This document shows, piece by piece, positions 25,201 to 38,600 of a DNA stretch of 64,000 nt. The stretch is taken from assembly GCA_015183035.1 (NCBI GenBank), contig JACZZP010000013.1, positions 930,001 through 994,000 of the forward strand. Reading direction: 5' to 3'. Under the pieces are notes generated by a model that had not been told where the DNA came from, ran no database searches, and saw only the letters and a program-made list of their open reading frames with translations. The position numbers were made by a program, and so were the translations under genes. The DNA comes from Meloidogyne chitwoodi (taxonomy: Eukaryota; Nematoda; Chromadorea; Rhabditida; Meloidogynidae). Position 1 is the stretch's first letter; each line of letters starts with the position of its first letter.

Positions 25201-28200
25201 AAAATAATAAGAAATTAAATAAAAATTAGAGAAAAGAAAATAAAAATTATTAAAAATTAGAAGAAAAAATAAATTTATTAGATAAATTAAAATAAAATAA
25301 TAAGAAATTAAATAAAAATTAGAGAAAAGAAAATAAAAATTATTAAAAATTAGAAGAAAAAATAAATTTATTAGATAAATTAAAATAAAATAATAAGAAA
25401 GTAAATAAAAATTAGAGAAAAGAAAATAAAAATTATTAAAAATTAGAAGAATAAATAAATTTATTAGATAAATTAAAATAAAATAATAAGAAATTAAATA
25501 AAAATTAGAGAAAAGAAAATAAAAATTATTAAAAATTAGAAGAAAAAATAAATTTATTAGATAAATTAAAATAAAATAATAAGAAAGTAAATAAAAATTA
25601 GAGAAAAGAAAATAAAAATTATTAAAAATTAGAAGAATAAATAAATTTATTAGATAAATTAAAATAAAATAATAAGAAAGTAAATAAAAATTAGAGAAAA
25701 GAAAATAAAAATTATTAAAAATTAGAAGAATAAATAAATTTATTAGATAAATTAAAATAAATTAATAGGAAATTAAATAAAAATTAGAGAAAAGAAAATA
25801 AAAATTATTAAAAATTAGAAGAATAAATAAATTTATTAGATAAATTAAAATAAAATAATAAGAAATTAAATAAAAATTAGAGAAAAGAAAATAAAAATTA
25901 TTAAAAATTAGAAGAAAAAATAAATTTATTAGATAAATTAAAATAAAATAATAAGAAAGTAAATAAAAATTAGAGAAAAGAAAATAAAAATTATTAAAAA
26001 TTAGAAGAATAAATAAATTTATTAGATAAATTAAAATAAATTAATAGGAAATTAAATAAAAATTAGAGAAAAGAAAATAAAAATTATTAAAAATTAGAAG
26101 AATAAATAAATTTATTAGATAAATTAAAATAAAATAATAAGAAATTAAATAAAAATTAGAGAAAAGAAAATAAAAATTATTAAAAATTAGAAGAAAAAAT
26201 AAATTTATTAGATAAATTAAAATAAAATAATAAGAAAGTAAATAAAAATTAGAGAAAAGAAAATAAAAATTATTAAAAATTAGAAGAATAAATAAATTTA
26301 TTAGATAAATTAAAATAAATTAATAGGAAATTAAATAAAAATTAGAGAAAAGAAAATAAAAATTATTAAAAATTAGAAGAATAAATAAATTTATTAGATA
26401 AATTAAAATAAAATAATAAGAAATTAAATAAAAATTAGAGAAAAGAAAATAAAAATTATTAAAAATTAGAAGAAAAAATAAATTTATTAGATAAATTAAA
26501 ATAAAATAATAAGAAAGTAAATAAAAATTAGAGAAAAGAAAATAAAAATTATTAAAAATTAGAAGAATAAATAAATTTATTAGATAAATTAAAATAAATT
26601 AATAGGAAATTAAATAAAAATTAGAGAAAAGAAAATAAAAATTATTAAAAATTAGAAGAATAAATAAATTTATTAGATAAATTAAAATAAAATAATAAGA
26701 AATTAAATAAAAATTAGAGAAAAGAAAATAAAAATTATTAAAAATTAGAAGAAAAAATAAATTTATTAGATAAATTAAAATAAAATAATAAGAAAGTAAA
26801 TAAAAATTAGAGAAAAGAAAATAAAAATTATTAAAAATTAGAAGAATAAATAAATTTATTAGATAAATTAAAATAAAATAATAAGAAATTAAATAAAAAT
26901 TAGAGAAAAGAAAATAAAAATTATTAAAAATTAGAAGAAAAAATAAATTTATTAGATAAATTAAAATAAAATAATAAGAAAGTAAATAAAAATTAGAGAA
27001 AAGAAAATAAAAATTATTAAAAATTAGAAGAATAAATAAATTTATTAGATAAATTAAAATAAAATAATAAGAAATTAAATAAAAATTAGAGAAAAGAAAA
27101 TAAAAATTATTAAAAATTAGAAGAAAAAATAAATTTATTAGATAAATTAAAATAAAATAATAAGAAAGTAAATAAAAATTAGAGAAAAGAAAATAAAAAT
27201 TATTAAAAATTAGAAGAATAAATAAATTTATTAGATAAATTAAAATAAATTAATAGGAAATTAAATAAAAATTAGAGAAAAGAAAATAAAAATTATTAAA
27301 AATTAGAAGAATAAATAAATTTATTAGATAAATTAAAATAAAATAATAAGAAATTAAATAAAAATTAGAGAAAAGAAAATAAAAATTATTAAAAATTAGA
27401 AGAAAAAATAAATTTATTAGATAAATTAAAATAAATTAATAGGAAATTAAATAAAAATTAGAGAAAAGAAAATAAAAATGATTAAAAATTAGAAGAATAA
27501 ATAAATTTATTAGATAAATTAAAATAAATTAATAGGAAATTAAATAAAAATTAGAGAAAAGAAAATAAAAATTATTAAAAATTAGAAGAAAAAATAAATT
27601 TATTAGATAAATTAAAATAAAATAATAAGAAAGTAAATAAAAATTAGAGAAAAGAAAATAAAAATTATTAAAAATTAGAAGAATAAATAAATTTATTAGA
27701 TAAATTAAAATAAAATAATAAGAAATTAAATAAAAATTAGAGAAAAGAAAATAAAAATTATTAAAAATTAGAAGAAAAAATAAATTTATTAGATAAATTA
27801 AAATAAAATAATAAGAAAGTAAATAAAAATTAGAGAAAAGAAAATAAAAATTATTAAAAATTAGAAGAATAAATAAATTTATTAGATAAATTAAAATAAA
27901 TTAATAGGAAATTAAATAAAAATTAGAGAAAAGAAAATAAAAATTATTAAAAATTAGAAGAATAAATAAATTTATTAGATAAATTAAAATAAAATAATAA
28001 GAAATTAAATAAAAATTAGAGAAAAGAAAATAAAAATTATTAAAAATTAGAAGAAAAAATAAATTTATTAGATAAATTAAAATAAATTAATAGGAAATTA
28101 AATAAAAATTAGAGAAAAGAAAATAAAAATGATTAAAAATTAGAAGAATAAATAAATTTATTAGATAAATTAAAATAAATTAATAGGAAATTAAATAAAA

Positions 28201-28420
28201 ATTAGAGAAAAGAAAATAAAAATGATTAAAAATTAGAAGAAAAAATAAATTTATTAGATAAATTAAAATAAAATAATAAGAAATTAAATAAAAATTAGAG
28301 AAAAGAAAATAAAAATTATTAAAAATTAGAAGAATAAATAAATTTATTAGATAAATTAAAATAAAATAATAAGAAATTAAATAAAAATTAGAGAAAAGAA
28401 AATAAAAATGATTAAAAATT
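10269..28420. repeat. 93-bp satellite array, about 195 copies, with higher-order structure
   Basis: The monomer starts AGAAGAAAAAATAAATTTAT and repeats every 93 bp (for example 10269, 10362, 10455) for 18.15 kb. It has about seven G and no C per monomer, so it is over 90% A+T. Diagnostic sites vary in linked combinations: AGAAGA(A/T)AAAT; AATAAGAAAGT, AATATGAAATT, AATAAGAAATT or TTAATAGGAAATT; and AAAAAT(T/G)ATT. These create dimeric (186 bp, about 13.7-14.5 kb) and trimeric (279 bp, about 15.4-16.3 kb and 17.2-18.0 kb) higher-order repeats. An irregular junction lies near 13180-13220. No frame of useful length exists inside. Confidence 0.98.
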
Positions 28421-28621
28421 CTGAAACGGCTAAAAGTGAATGGTTATATTGCTTTGTATTATTGCTTTGTAATCTTACAAAATTTTAAGAAAAAATAACA
28501 ATATTTGGAGAAGCTGTGATTTTTTGAAAATCGGTTAAAATTTATATTTCAATATTCTTTCTAAATTATAAAATATCAATATTCTTTTCAACTTTCGATA
28601 CACATTTTTCGGATTTAAAAT
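28421..28621. other. Unique spacer after the satellite
   Basis: Ordinary AT-rich sequence between the last satellite monomer and the TA that precedes the Tc1-like TIR. No gene seen. Confidence 0.5.
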
Positions 28622-28966
28622 ACAGTGCTCCACATTATTATAACCTCACCCTAAATTTTCGTGTTTCCGGATTTCTACTTTATTAATCGAGTTTATTCTT
28701 ATAAAATATTAATTAAAACAAGTAACAATTTATATAAAACTGTCAAATCGAAAAAATTTTAATTTTAAACTTTTTTATCAACTTTTTCAAAAAAATAGCC
28801 TCCACATAATTATAACCTCACTATATATATCTTTTGTTAGGGATATGGAAAAAATCTACAAAAATTATTTTAAGCTTAGCTATCGATAACTAAATTATTA
28901 GCAAAGAACGAAGTCCATAGTTACTCCCTTCACCAAGATCTCGATATCCGAATTTCAACGGAAAAT
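28622..28966. mobile_element. Tc1/mariner-like element end, left
   Basis: TA followed by CAGTGCTCCACATTATTATA opens the segment. A second, related block (GCCTCCACATAATTATAACC) lies at about 28790 in the same orientation. CAGTG at a TA is typical of Tc1-type ends. No transposase is present and no opposite TIR is found nearby; the matching inverted end is at 58907. Confidence 0.55.
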
Positions 28967-29333
28967 AGGGGTATTTTGAATTAAAAAATATTTTCTGCTC
29001 CTTAAGGGTGATATTAATTTTTTATTTTATATTCACCTGAAAGCCCTTGGAATTTGCTACAAGACCCTTAATGTCAGATTTTACAAAAAAATTTAGAATG
29101 AGACAGGAATTAATTGAATGCAGGAAGCATCAAAAGAACTCATTTTTAGGGGTAAATTGAGGGATATTGGTGCTTCATGAATTTGCCTCACTGTTTATCG
29201 GAGGAAAAATTTTTCTTTTAAAAAGCATTATAGGTTTCCTGTAGTAAATTTCAAAGGCTTTCAGGTGAATATAAAATGAAAAATTAATACAACACTTAAG
29301 GGGCTAAAAATATTTTTTGAAGCAAAATACACC
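28967..29333. mobile_element. Foldback MITE, left arm only
   Basis: Imperfect TIRs of about 90 bp: GG(G/T)GTATTTTG... at 28967 and the complement ending CAAAATACACC at 29333. Shared internal blocks include TATTCACCTGAAAGCC and its complement. The corresponding site on the right arm (about 58550) lacks it. The target duplication is not clear. Confidence 0.7.
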
Positions 29334-29340
29334 AGTAGTA

Positions 29341-29396
29341 TATAGTAGGAAACAAAAACATTTTTTTGTCAAAAAATGTTTTTGTTTCCTACTATA
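29341..29396. repeat. 56-nt near-perfect hairpin, left arm
   Basis: TATAGTAGGAAACAAAAACA and its complement form a stem of about 26 bp with a GTC-sized loop. An identical copy is at 58489-58544. It lies just beyond the 3' end of the CAPS fragment in each arm. Confidence 0.85.
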
Positions 29397-31734
29397 AAAT
29401 AAAATTTATTTTTTATGGGAATAAATTGAAAAAAATAATTAATATTTGTTATTCAGTAGTTGTAGAAAAATAATTATAATAAAAATATAAATTGTAGTTT
29501 TTATTATTAAATAATTATGCCATTTATTGATCTGAAAAAAGATTTTTAATTTGAATTAATTTTTCTGATATTTTTATAATACAATTAAAGACATTCTTAA
29601 CTTACAAACATGTGCATTTTTATACTTTGAGCATAAAGTTGTTCGACCATTGAACAAGATTAAATCCTTATAGCCAACTTTAAAAAAAGAAATTAAAGAG
29701 AAGAAATGTGTCAAAAATAAACCTCATTTTGTTCGTTTTGTTATTTGGGAAGTTGAGGTTTTAACTTTAAGTGGCCTTTATCAGCTTTATCTAATAAATC
29801 ATTAAGTAAAAAAACATATCTATGACATCCATGGACCATATATCTAACACAATATTCATCAAATACAAAAATTTGACCAGGAGAAAACCAACCCTTTTAA
29901 TTAAAAAATAAATCTTACAAAATAATAAAAAAATGTTATCAAAGAACATATTGGGGGTCATTCAATCGAAAATCTAAAGTCATACTCTGCAATTTGGCAA
30001 ATAAAATGGTCACGGGCCCGTTGAACATGATCTGCTTGAATTAATTCATCCAAGCCTTAAGATTTAATATAAAATTAAATTAATTAACCATGTTTTTTGC
30101 TTTGTCTTGTAATCCTTGCGTTTTTGAAGCTAAAATTGATTGTTTAGGAAAAATGAATTTGTATGATTGTTCTGTTGCTCGATATAAAGCCTGTACCCAA
30201 AGATTTCGTTCATTTTCATCATATGTAGAAAATTTTAATTCATCCCCCCTTTCTCTAATTGCACTAAAAATTAATATTTTTTTAATAAATTTTAAATTTA
30301 TCTTTTACGTAAAAAAAATATTTTCCTTCTTGATTATAAGGTTCTAAAAAATAAATTATATTAAAATATTAAAAATAATTATATTTACCTGTACCTGGTT
30401 CAGGAACATAATCAATTGTAAATCCATCAAGTTGAACAAACTCTGTTGGTTCCGCCTTTTTTTTCTCGATAACTACACATTGTAAAAGCATATTGTGATA
30501 CCTTTTATTTTAAATTATTTAAAGTATATTTATTAAAATTAATTTAATTTATACCTGAACAAGGCAATAAAAACGTCTTTTCCATTTTTTTCCAAGATAC
30601 TCGTCTAATACCATAACAATAACCACAAGTTTTTAAATTTGGAGGTTTTTCAACACGAATAGCAATTCTAATTCTATTTAAATAAAATAATATTTTTTTA
30701 ACATCTTTTAAATTTACCCTAAATTTTTATCAGAACTATTCTTTGGAACAGTCATTTTATACCATTCAGGATTTCTAGAGCAATTAGGTGTTGGTTGAAT
30801 TATTACTTTACCTAAATCTCTATAAATAATTAATATTATAATTAATTAATATAAAAGCAACTAACTTATCTTCAAAGGATACAATATTTTTTATTTCTGC
30901 AAACTTTAATTGTTGGTAATGGATGTTTTTTTACAAAAATCTCCTTGAGTATCCCATCTTTTAAAAATTATAATAATTTTAATTTAAAAAATAGGGGGTA
31001 GAAGCTTCAACATGATCTGTTTGAAGTTTTGGACATCCATCAACTTCCATTGTACAATATGCTACACGATTAGGTTGTAAAGATTTTAATCCTTGAACTT
31101 CCATTAGAACAGCCTTTTTTTATTTTATTTTATTAAAAAATATTAATTTTAAATAACCTCCATATTAAATGAAAGAACAACACCGCTTTTGTTTAAAGGA
31201 AAAGAATCATCTCCTTCACCATTTTTATTAAGGCTCATTGCACTTTTTCTTCTTTTTAAACTAAAAAATATTTATTTAATATACAATTTAATTCTTTTAA
31301 AACAAAATATATATTTCTTTTTTTTTATTCTAAAATCATTGTTAGTATTTAAATAAAGAAACAAACAAATAATAAAAAATTTTGGATAAAAAACACAAAT
31401 TTTATTAAAAATTATAATTTAAATAATTAGGAATATTTTGGAGGACCTGTTAAAAAGTCCTCAATGCTCTGAGACCTGCAATGAAACAATTAAAAATTGA
31501 CAAAAATTGGTTGATAACAAAAAATAATTAAGAAGTAGGAGAATTTGAAATAAAAAATAAAATAAAACATTAGGTTAATGAAATTTTTATAAAATAAAAA
31601 ATTAAAAAAGGACAAAAAATGTTAAAAATAAAAAACAAAGGTTTTTTGTAAATTTTTATGATTTATTTATAAAAAATATTTAAATAAATTTACCTAGAAC
31701 TTTTATTTTATCTTTTTTTCTTCCTAATGTTTGT

Positions 31735-31855
31735 CTATATTTGAATAGAACGACATCTCGATTAGAACGATAATCTCGATAAGAAAGACAGTCCAGAAGG
31801 AGGTTGAAAAATAGAACGACAGTCGTTCTATTCGAATAAATACGGTAAGCAAACT
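31735..31855. repeat. Small foldback element in a CAPS intron (left arm)
   Basis: TATTTGAATAGAACGAC and its near complement bracket about 120 bp, with further GAACGA/TCGTTC pairs inside. The same sequence lies inverted at about 56030-56155 in the right arm, so the insertion predates the duplication. It follows the exon encoding MPKFAVKDMDTLFIDEVR. Confidence 0.6.
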
Positions 31856-32022
31856 AATAGGCGAACTTCATCAATAAAAAGTGTATCCATATCTTTTACA
31901 GCAAACTTTGGCATTACCCGTTTTAACTGAAAGTATTAATTTTTTTAAATTTATTTTTTATGAATAAAGAAAAACTCTTTGAATATCTCTCAAAGTTTCT
32001 TCACTAGTAGCTACTTCTCTGT

Positions 32023-32345
32023 TGTCGCTAAATGCGACATTTTTTAATTTTTTATTTTTCTTTCCATTAATCATCTTTTTGTAAAAAAGATGATTTTAAA
32101 TTCTTTTTTTGGTATTTTTATTTTTTCTCTACTTTAATTGTTAAATACGCCCTTTTTTCTGAAAAATATTTGGTGATTATATTTATGTACTTTTTAAATA
32201 CGCCTTCTTTTTTTCTATATTTAAGATGTTATATTTTTTCTCTTGGACAAGCTTCTCTATCTTTAAATTGTTTTATTTAAAAGAATAAATATTTGTAAAA
32301 GAAAAGGATTATTTTTTATAAATTTTTGTTGTATATTTTACGACA
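32023..32345 (+). repeat. 5' LTR of BEL/Pao element
   Basis: It starts TGTCGCTAAATGCGACA, itself a small hairpin, and ends TTTTACGACA. It matches the 3' LTR without a difference seen by eye. Confidence 0.97.
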
Positions 32346-32350
32346 AAAAG

Positions 32351-32375
32351 TGGAGCCCCGTAGTTAACGATTCTG
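32351..32375 (+). promoter_or_regulatory. Candidate primer binding site
   Basis: TGGAGCCCCGTAGTTAACGA begins 5 nt after the 5' LTR. A TGG start is expected opposite the CCA end of a tRNA. The tRNA was not identified. Confidence 0.55.
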
Positions 32376-32632
32376 TAAAAGTATTTTTAAACGTGTATTG
32401 AATTGTATTTGAATTGGAAAATAAATTTGAAAAATTTATTGAAATTGAATATTGTATTTAAAGAATACTGGTAGTAGCAATTTAAAAGATAATTGTGTCA
32501 AAGAATACTCGTATTAGAAATTGAATACTTGTATCAGAAAATAAATTAGAAAAAGAATATTTGTATTGAAAATAGAATACTTGTATTGGAATTTTACAGA
32601 ATATTTTCGAAATTGAATTAAGAAATAAAAAG

Positions 32633-35600
32633 TTGATGATGTCAGGACCTTACAAAGCAATGATAGGACCTGTCTTGAAACGTTTAAGAAACAGATTAGA
32701 AAGTGCTGAAAAAATTCTGAAAAAGAATGAAATAGATAATGATGAAAAAGAATCATTGATTAATGATGGAAAAAGCATTCAAAAAATGCTAATGACTTTA
32801 GATGAAAAAAATCAACTTTGGTTGAATTTCTTGAAAGAATTAGAAGCAGTTGATAGATTAAATGAAACATTGAGTTATGAGAACTATAAAGTTGAAAATA
32901 AACATTTTTACGAATGGATAGAAAAAGGCAGAGAAATAATAGACTTAATTGAAGAAATAAGTTTTCAAAGAAATTCAGATGCATCAGAAACGAGTTCGGT
33001 ACATAATCAAGCAATTCCAAATGTTCAAAGAGAATTGACTGTACAGTTACCAAGACTCCAATTACCAGAATTTTATGGCGATCCTCATGATTGGATGTCA
33101 TTCTGGCAAAGTTTTGAAAGCTCTATAGACAACCAAAATTTTAGCCAAATAGATAAAATGAAATTTTTGTTTAATTGCCTGAAGGGTGAAGCAAAAAATA
33201 CAGTCTCTGATCTTATATTGACGAATGAAAATTATAAGATTGCAGTAGATACATTAAAAGAAAGATTTGGCGATAAAAGTGTCTTAATTGAAGCTTTAGA
33301 ATCTGAATTATTTAATCTGCCAGCTTCATCAGATAAATCCATTTCGTTAAAAATTACAGTTGATAAAATGGAAAAAATATTTCGACAATTAGAAAGTCAA
33401 GGAGAAAAAATTGATAATTCTGTTATGACTTCGTTGATTAAATCGAAGCTTCATAGAAATTTTTTAATGGAAATTGCTAAAGAAGAGAAGGCTTCCTCCA
33501 GAAAATGGAGTACTACTGATTTCAGAAAAGCTCTTGTTTCTATGGTTAATATAAGAGAATCAGTTTTTCAGACTACCAAACATTTTAAAAGTTCACAAAC
33601 AAATAATCAGCCCTCAAGTTCACAAGGAGAAAGAGGACAAAGATATGAAAAATTTAGAAATGATGAAAAAAGATTTGAAAAAGTTAATCAGACCAGATCA
33701 TTTCCAGTCAGTACATATGGAAAAAATATAATTTGTTATTTTTGTAATGGAAACCATTGGTCAAATTTATGTACAAACATTTTGGGGGTAGAGGAACGCA
33801 AGAAGCGTTTAAATGAACAAGGACGTTGTTTCCGCTGTCTCAGAGTGGGACATTTGTCGAAAAATTGTTTTGTTAAAAGAAATTGTTCATATTGTAATGG
33901 AATACATAATTCTGCTATTTGTCCACGTAGAAATTATACTCCAGAGAAATCTTATTCGAATAATGAAGATTCTCGCCAATTAAGTTATGCCACACGAAAT
34001 TTACCTCAAATTCCTCATAAAAATAAATCCATTGACAAAAATCAGAAATTACAAAATTGGAAAGGAAAAACTTATTTTCAAACTGAAAAACCATTTGATA
34101 AAAAAGTTGAAGGAAATAATTTTGAAGAAAAAGTGTCAAAAACGCAAAATATGTCTGTTAATACTTATACTTCGTTATTAAAACCTTGGAATCCTATGTT
34201 AATGGTTTTAAAGGCTAAAGTCTTTTCGCCCAGAAATGAAAAAAAGAAAATTGAAATTTTTGTATTTTTGGATAGTGGCAGTGAAGTTTCTTATGTCACT
34301 AAAGAGTTAGCTGTAAAATTGAATTTACCAAAATTAGGTGAAGGTTTTCTAGAAGTATATACTTTCCAAGGAACTAAATCTAAAAAACAACGTTCTGGTA
34401 AATATTTACTTGGAATGGAAAGAAAAGATGGAAAAAAAGAAATGTTAGAAATGTTAAGTATTAATAAAATTTCTAATGAATTAAATTCTGTTAGTATTAA
34501 TGAAATTTGTTCTAATATGAAAATGGATGAAATAAAAAATAATTTGATTACTAATTATGGAAAACCTGATTTATTAATCGGAATTAAAGATTTTTGGAGA
34601 TTTTTCATTCGAAAGAGAGAAATTTCGAAAGGATGTTTTTTGATTGATACAACCATTGGAACTGTCGTTTGTGGGGAAAATCAAAAAATGTCCTTAGAAA
34701 AAACGATTCCGATCCAAACTCATATGGCTGTTCATTCTTCTGAAGAAATGCCAAATGAGGCAGAAATAAAGTCTTGGTGGGATTTACAAAGTATTGGAAT
34801 TACTGAAGACCCCAAAGAAAATGAAGATGAAACCGCTCAAGAGATATTTAATAAATCCGTAAAACAAGTTGATGGCAGATATAGAGTAAAATGGCTATGG
34901 AAAGACGAAAACCCAGATTTACCTACGAATTATGGAATATCTTACCGTTGTTTAGAATCATTGTTATCTCGGTTCCAGAATAAAATAGGATCTGAAACTT
35001 TAGAAAAAATTGATAAAACTATTAAAGAACAACTTCATAATGGTATAATTGAAGAGACTTCTCAAAGAAAGGGAGAATTGGAGCACTATTTACCCCATCA
35101 TCCTGTATTTAAAGGAGAAAAAATTAGAGAAGTCTATAATGCCTCAGCTAGAACCAGAGGGAGAAAAAGTTTAAATGATCACCTCTTAAGAGGACCATTA
35201 AAATTACCGGATTTAGCAGGCTTGATCATGCGTTTTAGATTATCGAAATTCCCGTTATTATTAGATATTGAGAAAGCATTCTTACAAATTGAACTAGAAG
35301 AAGCCGATCGAGAAGTTACTAAGTTTTTATGGTTGAGAAACGTAAATAAACCTCTAACTTCCGATAATTTAATAATTTATCGTTTTACAAGAGTAGCATT
35401 TGGAATTATATGTTCACCTAGTCTTTTGGCAATGACAATCGAACATCATCTAAGTAAATATCCTGGCAAAGAAAATTTGTTTAAAAATATTTATGTTGAT
35501 AATGTTTTCGTTGATTGTAATACAGAGAATGATGTATATGAAAAATATGTTGAATTGAAAAAAATATTTAGTGAAGGAAAAATGAATTTGAGAGAATGTG

Positions 35601-38600
35601 TAACTAACGCAAGAAATGCGTTAGAACGCATACCAAAAAATGATCAATTGACAGATTTAAGTCAAAAGGTATTAGGAATCCACTGGGATTTAAAACAAGA
35701 TAATTTGGAAATAAAATTCCCCAATTCAAATTCTGAAATAAGAATTACTCGAAGAAAGGTTTTGGAAGTAATGGCCTCGTTATTTGATCCGTTAGGACTT
35801 GTTTCACCTTGTTTAGTAAATCCTAAATTGTTGTTTCAAAAATTATGGGATAAACCGAAAAATTGGGATGAAGAATTAGAAATAGATCATCTCAATGAAT
35901 GGAAAATTATTTTAAATTCTTGGGAAAATCAAGAAATAATTATACCTAGACTTGTTTGTTTTAAAGGAAAAACGAAAAAGTATCAATTACACGTATTTGT
36001 AGATGCAAATAAAAATACGTACGCCGCCGCTGTGTATTTAAGAAGTGAAGAAAATGATAATTTCAAAACTTGTTTAGTATATGCTCGTAACAGAATAAAG
36101 TCGAAAAAACAAGATCTAACTATTCCAAGAATGGAGTTGTTAGGATTATTAATTGGCACACGCGCACTTAAATTTGTTGAAAATGAATTAAAATTAGAGA
36201 TTGAGAAAAAAGTGGTTTGGAGTGATGCTAAAGTAGTTTTATTATGGATAAATTGTAAAGAAAAACAGCCACGTTTTATTCAAAACAGACTAATAGAAAT
36301 ACGTAAAAATACGGATTGTATATTTAAATACGTATCTACTCATGAAAATCCAGCAGATGTATGTACTAGAGGCTGCAAACCTGAAGAATTAAGATTGAAT
36401 AATTTATGGTGGAATGGTCCAGCATGGATAAATAAAACTGAAAATAAATGGCCAAATGAATTAGAAATAAAAATTGAATCGATTCCCCCAATATTTAATA
36501 CTTTAATTGTACAAACTAAGGAAATAAAATTGTTAGAATTCAATAAATTTAATAATTGGAAAAAACTTGTTAAAATTATTTCGTTCGTACTGAAATTTTT
36601 AAAAATAAAATTAGATTTAATTTTAAAAAAGGATAAATGGAAAAATAAATTTTTACTCTTAAAAAATGAAAATTTCGAACAAAATGCTGAAAATTTATTA
36701 ATAAACTTGGCACAAAATGAAAAGATAAAAGATTTTGAAAAATGGATTATATTTGAAGATAAATGGGAAATTAAAAGATTAAAATCAAGAATTGAAAATA
36801 GTGATGCCCCTAGCGACTTAGAAAATCCGATAATTATTCCAAAAAATTCGGAAATTTTGCCATTAATTATAAAGGATATTCACGAAAGATTTAAACATTC
36901 TGGAGTCCAAAGTACGCTTGTTGAATTTTTAAGTCAATTTTGGACGCCTCAGGCCAGAAGAAAAGTAAAGGAAGTACTTAATCGTTGTTTGAAATGTAAA
37001 AGGATGAAATCGTATCCATTTATGTTACCAAAATTCCCAAACTTACCTGTTGAACGAATTCAACGCACTTCTCCGTTTAAAAGTATTGGAATAGACCATT
37101 TAGGTCCGTCATTGTTTCGAGAAATTGATAATCAGGAGAAGAAATTTTGGATTACATTAATCACTTGTCTTTGTACTCGAGCAGTTTATTTAGAACCAGT
37201 AAAAAATTTAAAAGCAGATACTTGTATAAATGTATTAAAAAGATTTGCCTCTCGAAGAGGATGTCCTGAAAAGATTTTGTCTGATAATTCTAAAACTTTT
37301 ATTGCTTGTTCTAAAAGTTGTAAAGTTCATTTAAAGTTAATTGGAAAAGAATTGCACTGGAAATTTATTAAAGAATTGAGTCCGTGGAAAGGCGGAGTAT
37401 ATGAACGAATCGTCGCTTTGGTTAAGGACGCATTCAAGAAAACTTTAGGAAAAAAGATATTAAAATGGGAAGAAATTATAACTTTTACGATAGAAGTAGA
37501 AGGAATTTTGAATATGAGACCATTGACTGCTATAGAAGAAAATCCGGATATTCCAGGAATAATTCCGTTAAGACCCATTGATTTTCTTTATCCAAAAAGA
37601 AATTTATGTTTAGAATTAGAAGTAGCCGATTTAAAAGATATTGCAATAAATTATAAAGAATCTTTTGTTCACACTGAATTTTTGTTAAATGAACTTTGGA
37701 AACGCTGGAAAAGGGAATATTTAATTTGGTTAAGAGATAGAAGTCAGTGGAATATGAAAGGCCCCCGTTTACAGACAAAAAGAGAACCAAAAATTAATGA
37801 AATTGTTATATTAGAAGAAGAATTTGTTCCACGAAATATGTGGAAATTAGTTAAAATCGTAGAATTACTGGACACAAAAGACGGACGTTGTGTCAGAAAT
37901 GTGAAGATTTTGATGCCTAACGGTTCAATCCTTTCAAGACCAATAAATAAATTATACCCGTTAGAAATAAATCTTGAGGATAAAGAAATAGAAGATAAAA
38001 AAGATAATATACTCCAGAGCGAAGAATCAGATGAGGACGAACCAACAAAGTCACAAAAAGGAATTATTAAAGGAAAAATAAAAACTTTGTCCAATATAAT
38101 TTCAATATTATTTATTTTTTGGCTATTTTTAATAATGATTTGCGAAGTAACTGGAAAATTACGTTGTAATGATTGTTTAGTTGAATGTAATGATAAAGGA
38201 ATACTTATTAGTTCTTCTGAACAAATTGATAAATACGAGATATGTTGTAATGAAGGTCCATGTACAACTCATCTTAGAGTTGATCAATTTCAATATGAAT
38301 TAGATAAAGAAATATTAATTACCCACCATCATTGTGAAGTGAATTTTTGGTCAAAAACTAGAAATTTATTAAAATATGAAGTAAAGTGTGAACCAAGTGA
38401 CCCTTGCAAACTTATTTCTTGCTATTTTTGTATTGAAAGAATGATAAATCACATATGTTCACCGTTTATATCTCTCGTAATAATCGCGATTTTGATTCTA
38501 GTATTGACTACTAGTTGTTCTATTTTTTATTGTTTGTTTAAAAATATTTGGAAATTATTTAAATGCTGTTATTCAAGAAATATTGATACTAGAGATTTTA

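Larger units (their letters stand above)
28622..32022. repeat. Large inverted repeat, left arm (outer part)
   Basis: This segment is the reverse complement of about 55860-58907. Near-identity holds from about 29340 to 32022 (only occasional differences seen, for example G against A complement near 31575). Identity falls to about 80-85% in the outer 340 bp. A 367-bp MITE (28967-29333) is present only on this side. The arm continues after the BEL element at 41954-42802. Confidence 0.95.

Noticed and set aside
10269..28420. Possibility of a CRISPR-like or microsatellite array
   Set aside because: There are no spacers; 93-bp monomers abut directly and show satellite-type higher-order structure.
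30090..30347. 85-residue frame on +, with an identical frame at 57538-57795 on -
   Set aside because: Both are antisense to CAPS PH-domain exons and owe their identity to the inverted repeat, not to a separate gene.
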